Source: Burkholderiales bacterium (GTDB taxonomy: Bacteria; Pseudomonadota; Gammaproteobacteria; Burkholderiales; SG8-39). Taken from it: a DNA stretch of 5,022 nt. Location of the stretch: positions 1 through 5,022 of the forward strand of contig DAIDTN010000200.1 in the NCBI GenBank assembly GCA_027457185.1, given 5' to 3'. Below are positions 1 through 5,022 of the stretch, one piece after another (the first letter of the stretch is position 1; the number at the start of each line of letters is the position of its first letter). A program made the position numbers and the translations under genes. The notes under the pieces were generated by a model, which ran no database searches, was not told where the DNA came from, and worked only from the letters and a program-made list of their open reading frames with translations.

Positions 1-1
1 G

Positions 2-220
2 GCCTACATGATAGAGAACGGCAAGGTTACCTATCCGGTGAAAGGCGCCACGCTCATCGGCAACGGGCCGGATGCGCTCAAGCGCGTCAAGATGATCGGC
101 AACGACATGCGCCTCGACACCGGCGTCGGCACCTGCGGCAAAGACGGCCAGAGCGTGCCGGTGGGCGTGGGTCAGCCTACGCTCAGGATCGACGGCCTGA
201 CGGTGGGTGGAACTGCCTAG
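2..220 (+). CDS. tldD: TldD metalloprotease, C-terminal end only (partial at left edge)
   Basis: This is the last 72 codons plus a TAG stop; the start and the HExxxH-type metal-binding part lie outside the window. The family (TldD/PmbA, peptidase U62) forms a TldD-TldE cytosolic protease known for processing microcin B17 precursor and degrading the CcdA antitoxin in E. coli, and for cleaving small unstructured peptides. The visible tail contains the near-invariant family signature: VTYPVKGATLIGNG, then MIGNDMRLDTGVGTCGKDGQ, then VPVGVGQPTLRIDGLTVGGTA at the extreme C-terminus. It lines up from memory with the end of E. coli TldD, including the terminal TVGGTA, so the gene ends intact rather than truncated. 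The reading frame is open from the first complete codon at base 2. It converges on glpK with a 172-base gap. The tail motif favours TldD over its paralogue PmbA/TldE. Confidence 0.93.
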   Translation, partial: AYMIENGKVTYPVKGATLIGNGPDALKRVKMIGNDMRLDTGVGTCGKDGQSVPVGVGQPTLRIDGLTVGGTA

Positions 221-312
221 GGTTTCATCCAAGTTCGAGCCCCGCAGCTCGATATCCCGCGGCGTCGGCCGAAGCGGACGATCGACCATTGCGCGCTGCG
301 CGCGCCAACTGA

Positions 313-351
313 GTTTTCTGTACGGATAAAAAGCGCATCCGTACAGAAAAC
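313..351. repeat. Perfect 15-bp inverted repeat between convergent tldD and glpK
   Basis: The arms GTTTTCTGTACGGAT (313-327) and ATCCGTACAGAAAAC (337-351) are exact reverse complements around a 9-base spacer, AAAAAGCGC. The position between two convergent stop codons suggests a bidirectional terminator. However, the T-run lies at the 5' side of the stem and the A-run at the 3' side on both strands, the reverse of a canonical intrinsic terminator, and no U-tract follows the stem on either strand. It could instead be a 3'-end-stabilising or Rho-associated hairpin, a protein-binding operator, or one copy of a dispersed palindrome. A second, shorter GC hairpin (GCGCGC at 291-296 and 300-305) lies just to its left. 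The rest of the gap shows nothing I can name. Confidence 0.8.
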
Positions 352-392
352 ACGGTAATTGATAAAAGCAAATGTCGATCCGCACCAGTCTG

Positions 393-1883
393 CTAGCGCT
401 CGGCCCAACCCCTGGACCGTTGCAGCGCGCGCGTCCAGCCCGCCATGCGCGCTGACGCATCGGCGCGGCTCATCGCAGGATCGAAGCGCCGCCCGACCGC
501 CCATTGGCGGCCGATTGCCGCAGTGTCTTTCCACACGCCGGTGGCAAGCCCGGCGAGATAAGCGGCTCCCAGCGCAGTGGTCTCGAGCACCTGGGGACGC
601 AGCACCGGCACGCCGAGGAGGTCGGCCTGGAACTGCATCAGCGTGTCGTTGGCTGCGGCGCCGCCGTCCACGCGCAGTTCCTTCAGACGGATGCCGGCGT
701 CCTTTTGCATCGACTGCAGCACTTCCGCCGACTGGAAGGCGATGGCTTCGAGCGCCGCGCGCGCGATGTGCGCGCGCGTGGTCCCGCGCGTGAGTCCGAG
801 CATGGTGCCGCGCGCGTAAGCGTCCCAGTGCGGTGCGCCCAGGCCGGCAAAGGCCGGCACCACGTAGACGCCGCCCGTATCCTCCACGCTCGCGGCGAGC
901 GCTTCGATGTCGGCCGATGAACGGATGAAGCCCAGGCCGTCGCGCAGCCACTGCACTACCGCGCCGCCGATGAACACGCCGCCCTCGAGCGCGTACTGCG
1001 GCTTCGCGCCGTGCTGGGCGCAACGCGTGGTAAGCAGGCCGTGTCTGGACGGCATCGCCTTGGCGCCGGTGTGAAGCAGCATGAAACAGCCGGTGCCGTA
1101 GGTATTCTTGGCCATGCCGGCCGAGTGGCAGGCCTGACCGAACAGGGCCGCCTGCTGGTCGCCGCCGATGCCGGCAATCGGTATTGGCGCGCCGAAAAGT
1201 TTTTTCGCGCTTTCGCCGTAGACCTGGGAAGAGGGCACGACTCGCGGCAGCAGTTCGCGCGGAATGCGAAACAGCGACAGCAGTGCCTCGTCCCAGTCGC
1301 CCGCATGTATGTCGTAGAGCATGGTGCGCGAGGCGTTGGTCACGTCGGTGATGTGCAGCGCGCCGCCCGAGAGCTTCCACGCCAGCCAGCTGTCGACGGT
1401 GCCGAAGGCGAGTTCGCCCCGCTCGGCGTGCAGCCTCAGGCCCGGGATGCTGTCGAGCATCCAGGCGAGCTTGGTCGCGGAAAAATACGGGTCGAGCACC
1501 AGACCGGTCGTGTCGCGCACGGTCTGCGCCTTGCCGCGCCGCTTCAGGCTGGCGCAGGCATCGGCGGTGCGCCGGTCCTGCCAGACGATGGCGTTATGCA
1601 CCGGCAGGCCGGATTTGCGCTCCCACAGCAGCGTGGTCTCGCGCTGGTTGGCGATACCGATGGCGGTAATGTCCGCCGCCTTCAGCCCGGCCCGGGCGAG
1701 CGCGCGCCGGGCGACGCCGAGCTGCGAGCTCCAAATCTCCTCCGGGTCGTGTTCCACCCATCCCGGGTGGGGGAAAATCTGCCGGAATTCCTGTTGTGCC
1801 TGCGCGCGCACGCTGCCGTCTTCGCCGAACACGATGGCGCGGGAGCTGGTGGTGCCCTGGTCAAGCGCGAGGATATGCTTCAT
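393..1883 (-). CDS. glpK: Glycerol kinase
   Basis: GlpK phosphorylates glycerol with ATP to sn-glycerol 3-phosphate in the cytosol, trapping glycerol that enters by facilitated diffusion. The 496-residue protein is close to the family's usual length of about 500 and has the FGGY-kinase two-domain layout. Visible motifs are the phosphate-binding DQGTTSSR (8-15), glycerol-binding Arg81-Glu82 in NQRETT, Trp101 in AIVWQDRR, Tyr133 in DPYFS, and the catalytic base Asp242 in GIGGDQQAALFGQ. The ATP-side motifs KNTYGTGCF, VVPAFAGLGAPHWD, RVDGGAAAND and TALGAAYLAGLA follow. The ATG is supported by GGGGAAG 9 bases upstream (minus strand, bases 1893-1899) and by the conserved N-terminus. Compared with E. 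coli, the fructose-1,6-bisphosphate loop (GGTRIP) reads FGAPIP, without the arginine, and the IIA-Glc contact region near the C-terminus is not recognisable. Both classical allosteric inputs may therefore be absent. It is transcribed divergently from sucC, with no glpF, glpD or glpR visible beside it. Confidence 0.96.
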   Translation of the reverse strand: MKHILALDQGTTSSRAIVFGEDGSVRAQAQQEFRQIFPHPGWVEHDPEEIWSSQLGVARRALARAGLKAADITAIGIANQRETTLLWERKSGLPVHNAIVWQDRRTADACASLKRRGKAQTVRDTTGLVLDPYFSATKLAWMLDSIPGLRLHAERGELAFGTVDSWLAWKLSGGALHITDVTNASRTMLYDIHAGDWDEALLSLFRIPRELLPRVVPSSQVYGESAKKLFGAPIPIAGIGGDQQAALFGQACHSAGMAKNTYGTGCFMLLHTGAKAMPSRHGLLTTRCAQHGAKPQYALEGGVFIGGAVVQWLRDGLGFIRSSADIEALAASVEDTGGVYVVPAFAGLGAPHWDAYARGTMLGLTRGTTRAHIARAALEAIAFQSAEVLQSMQKDAGIRLKELRVDGGAAANDTLMQFQADLLGVPVLRPQVLETTALGAAYLAGLATGVWKDTAAIGRQWAVGRRFDPAMSRADASARMAGWTRALQRSRGWAER

Positions 1884-1916
1884 ATTGTTTTGCTTCCCCG
1901 GTTGCGCATAGCGGCG

Positions 1917-1922
1917 ATTCTA
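1917..1922 (-). promoter_or_regulatory. Candidate -10 box for glpK
   Basis: On the minus strand this reads TAGAAT, five of six matches to the sigma-70 -10 consensus. It would place the transcript start roughly 25-30 bases before the glpK ATG. No good -35 lies at 16-18 bases; the best upstream hexamer (TTACCC) is about 19 bases away. This could mean an activator-dependent promoter or a chance match. Confidence 0.25.
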
Positions 1923-2020
1923 ATCGAGTGGCAGAAAAAGCGGGTAACGCTGGCTTCCTGGTTTGGCGCTTGCATGCGCAGGCGTGCGCGCTGCGGCGCT
2001 GATCCCGCGACAAGCGGTTG

Positions 2021-2029
2021 TGTTAATAT
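2021..2029 (+). promoter_or_regulatory. Candidate extended -10 upstream of sucC
   Basis: The sequence TG-T-TAATAT has the TGn extension plus a hexamer matching four of six -10 positions, in the locally AT-rich part of the divergent region. The -35 position (about 2000-2006) is poor, which an extended -10 can tolerate. It would give a sucC leader of about 180 bases that includes the ATTGACC dyad, so a regulator bound there would act downstream as a roadblock or repressor. Confidence 0.25.
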
Positions 2030-2143
2030 CTGACGCCTGTTTCGATGATTTTTTGTTCCGAAGCAATGGCGCTGCCCCGCAATTTTCCCTCCTCAATCCG
2101 CAATCACACGGCGCGAAGCGAAAACAGGCACCGATTGACGGCG

Positions 2144-2159
2144 ATTGACCTGGGTCAAT
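2144..2159. promoter_or_regulatory. FNR/CRP-family-like operator dyad upstream of sucC
   Basis: ATTGACC-TG-GGTCAAT is a perfect inverted repeat with 7-base arms. Its 14-base core, TTGAC-N4-GTCAA, has the same arm spacing as the FNR/Anr/Dnr box TTGAT-N4-ATCAA and differs only by T to C at the fifth base of each arm. Some FNR-family sites, as I recall them, carry GTCAA in a half-site. The dyad is centred 65.5 bases before the sucC ATG. A -10-like hexamer, GATCAT (2182-2187), would put a start near 2194, about 42 bases from the dyad centre, which matches class II activation by this family. The regulator itself is not in the window, so the assignment is inferred from site shape alone. Confidence 0.45.
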
Positions 2160-2216
2160 GCCAGCGCGCGCCCGCCTGACCGATCATCCCGTTGCGATTC
2201 AACCTGGAAGCGAGAC

Positions 2217-3383
<1,167 letters not shown>

Positions 3384-3399
3384 AGGGAAATCCGCAACG

Positions 3400-3419
3400 A
3401 AAGGGGGCACGCCCCCTTT
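3400..3419 (+). other. Strong GC hairpin in the sucC-sucD gap
   Basis: AAAGGGGGC and GCCCCCTTT are perfect complements around AC; realistically this is an 8-bp stem with a CACG tetraloop. Only three U residues trail the stem, inside the stem itself, and the following GGATCCCCC would not support efficient intrinsic termination. A second CCCCC run (3424-3428) could pair alternatively with the same G-run. Located 16 bases after the sucC stop and 33 bases before the sucD ATG, it could be a 3'-end stabiliser, a partial attenuator, or a copy of a dispersed palindrome. Confidence 0.75.
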
Positions 3420-3452
3420 GGATCCCCCACTCTGGATATAAAAGGAAACGAA

Positions 3453-4343
<891 letters not shown>

Positions 4344-4348
4344 GGTGA

Positions 4349-4417
4349 ATTCAGCATCTGAATAACAATCGCGAGAACGGGGGCGGGAGAGCCTGTGTCA
4401 TCCAGGAGCCCGCGCCC
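4349..4417 (+). other. Two hairpins downstream of sucD
   Basis: The first is a small perfect dyad, ATTCAG-CAT-CTGAAT (4349-4363), starting 6 bases after the sucD stop. The second is a longer interrupted GC stem (4380-4417): GGG/CCC with one bulged G, then GCGGG (4383-4387) with CCCGC (4409-4413), an internal loop, and CCTG (4392-4395) with CAGG (4403-4406). Neither is followed by a U-tract. They may mark the 3' end of the sucCD transcript, perhaps Rho-dependent, or modulate read-through into the next gene. The remainder of the 142-base gap shows no convincing promoter. Confidence 0.5.
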
Positions 4418-4485
4418 GATGTGATTTGCAGCCAGGCAGATCGCAAGTGTCTTGAGGGGAAACCCGCTCTGCAAAAAGGACATTT

Positions 4486-5022
4486 GTGAATCAAGTCATC
4501 ATACCGATCAGGGCCGTGCGCAAGCAGCGCGGAACCATCAAGGGCCGCACGCCCGATCCCAAGGCGCTTGCCGAAGTGCGCTCGCTGCTGGGCGATGCGC
4601 CGCGCCGGCGCGACCTTTTAATCGAGCATCTGCACAAAATCCAGGACCGCTACGCCAGCCTGTCCGCTGCGCATCTGGTCGCGCTCGCCGCGGAAATGAA
4701 AATGGCCCTGGCCGAGGTCTACGAGGTCGCGACCTTCTATCACCATTTCGACGTGATCAAGGAGGGCGACGCGGCGCCGGCGGCGATCACGGTGCGCGTG
4801 TGCGACTCGCTTGCCTGCGAAATGGCAGGGGCGAAGGAGTTGCTGGAAAAACTTCCCCGCATTCTCGGCAGTGGCGTGCGCGTGATTGCCGCGCCCTGCG
4901 TCGGCCGCTGCGAGACCGCGCCGGTGGCCGTGATCGGGCAGAATCCGCTGCCGTATGCGACCCTCGACGGGGTGAAAAAACTGGTCGCGGCCAGGGCCGT
5001 CAAGCACCGCCCCCGCAACTAC
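4486..5022 (+). CDS. NuoE-type [2Fe-2S] domain of an NAD-linked dehydrogenase subunit, probably a NuoE-NuoF fusion (partial at right edge)
   Basis: 179 codons are visible with no stop. After about 40 leading residues comes a NuoE/24-kDa-like helical part (LLIEHLHKIQDRYASLSAAHLVALAAEM, 44-71, broken here as LLIEHLHKIQDR and SAAHLVALAAEM), the family hallmark EVYEVATFYHHFD (77-89), then a thioredoxin-like fold with the four cluster ligands Cys106-x4-Cys111 and Cys138-x3-Cys142. Such domains pass electrons between NAD(H)-flavin subunits and other clusters in complex I, HoxF-type hydrogenases and soluble formate dehydrogenases. The Fe-S fold should end near residue 168, yet the frame stays open, which suits a fused NuoF-like flavin/NAD domain downstream; I recall such fusions annotated as formate dehydrogenase beta subunits. 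The GTG start is the first start after an in-frame TGA at 4453-4455, and AAAGGA lies 5 bases upstream of it. The 26 residues between the cysteine pairs are fewer than in E. coli NuoE as I recall it. Specific substrate is not determinable here. Confidence 0.85.
   Translation, partial: MNQVIIPIRAVRKQRGTIKGRTPDPKALAEVRSLLGDAPRRRDLLIEHLHKIQDRYASLSAAHLVALAAEMKMALAEVYEVATFYHHFDVIKEGDAAPAAITVRVCDSLACEMAGAKELLEKLPRILGSGVRVIAAPCVGRCETAPVAVIGQNPLPYATLDGVKKLVAARAVKHRPRNY

Larger units (their letters stand above)
1884..2216. promoter_or_regulatory. Divergent glpK/sucC intergenic region
   Basis: These 333 bases contain no credible gene: the short open frames here have no family resemblance and no good ribosome binding site. 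Because glpK leaves to the left and sucC to the right, the region must hold the promoters for both unless transcription enters from outside. It is more AT-rich than its flanks around 2021-2105. Features I can point to are a weak glpK -10 candidate, an extended -10-like motif, an ATTGACC/GGTCAAT dyad and a short direct repeat (CGATTGAC twice, 10 bases apart), each discussed separately. CCGCAAT also occurs twice (2077-2083 and 2098-2104), 21 bases apart, and may be chance. Confidence 0.75.

Noticed and set aside
291..305. GCGCGC-TGC(G)-type short GC hairpin near the tldD 3' end as a terminator.
   Set aside because: Simple alternating GC with a 3-base loop and no U-tract; noted with the neighbouring palindrome but not supportable as a terminator.
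756..778. Alternating CG tract with dyad symmetry (CGCGCGCGCG-ATGTG-CGCGCGCG), a possible Z-DNA or hairpin element.
   Set aside because: It lies inside glpK and is explained by GC-rich codons for the conserved RAHIARAALEA region; no independent sign of function.
1011..2033. Long plus-strand open frame of about 340 codons opposite glpK, and similar long frames antisense to sucC and sucD.
   Set aside because: They are mirror frames of strongly conserved genes in GC-rich DNA, rich in Arg, Ala and His, with no recognisable domain; the genes on the opposite strand are certain.
1963..2148. Small plus-strand open frame (about 61 codons) in the glpK-sucC gap.
   Set aside because: No convincing ribosome binding site, no family resemblance, low-complexity alanine/arginine start, and it overlaps the region that must hold regulatory DNA.
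4420..4460. Possible promoter for the NuoE-like gene (TTGCAG ... TGTCTT).
   Set aside because: The -10 candidate matches only three of six positions; not distinguishable from chance.

Overview
The window reads as a stretch of a GC-rich proteobacterial chromosome, most likely from a betaproteobacterium. That assignment rests on remembered family sequences: the succinyl-CoA synthetase alpha subunit has the betaproteobacterial-type N-terminal half (YANGRNCFVAGVNPKKAGEDF and the MKHIDVMKLF segment), and the NuoE-like protein at the right edge resembles fused dehydrogenase subunits I associate with Burkholderiales and relatives. No database search was run. The content is core metabolism. I see no mobile element, CRISPR array, RNA gene or defence module.

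Layout from left to right. Positions 2-220 (+) hold the last 72 codons of tldD, a TldD/PmbA-family metalloprotease. It converges on glpK (393-1883, minus), a full-length glycerol kinase. The 172-base gap between them carries a perfect 15-bp inverted repeat (313-351). A 333-base divergent region (1884-2216) separates glpK from sucC and must hold promoters for both directions. Its clearest element is a perfect dyad, ATTGACC-TG-GGTCAAT (2144-2159), which has the shape of an FNR/CRP-family site. sucC (2217-3383) and sucD (3453-4343) encode the two subunits of succinyl-CoA synthetase and form an operon, with a strong GC hairpin (3400-3419) in the 69-base gap. After a 142-base gap with two further dyads, a GTG-start gene (4486 to beyond the right edge) encodes a NuoE-type thioredoxin-like [2Fe-2S] domain. 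It is probably the front of a fused NuoE-NuoF diaphorase subunit of an NAD-dependent formate dehydrogenase or similar soluble dehydrogenase.

How the genes fit together: SucCD makes succinate and ATP (or GTP) from succinyl-CoA in the TCA cycle. The downstream dehydrogenase subunit would pass electrons to or from NAD(H). GlpK brings glycerol into the triose-phosphate pool. A possible oxygen- or redox-responsive site in front of sucC would suit a gene cluster tied to respiratory mode, but this is inference. I found no convincing undescribed system. The points most worth checking are the FNR-like dyad, the sucC-sucD hairpin, the palindrome between tldD and glpK, the lost fructose-1,6-bisphosphate loop in GlpK, and the apparent NuoE-NuoF fusion.
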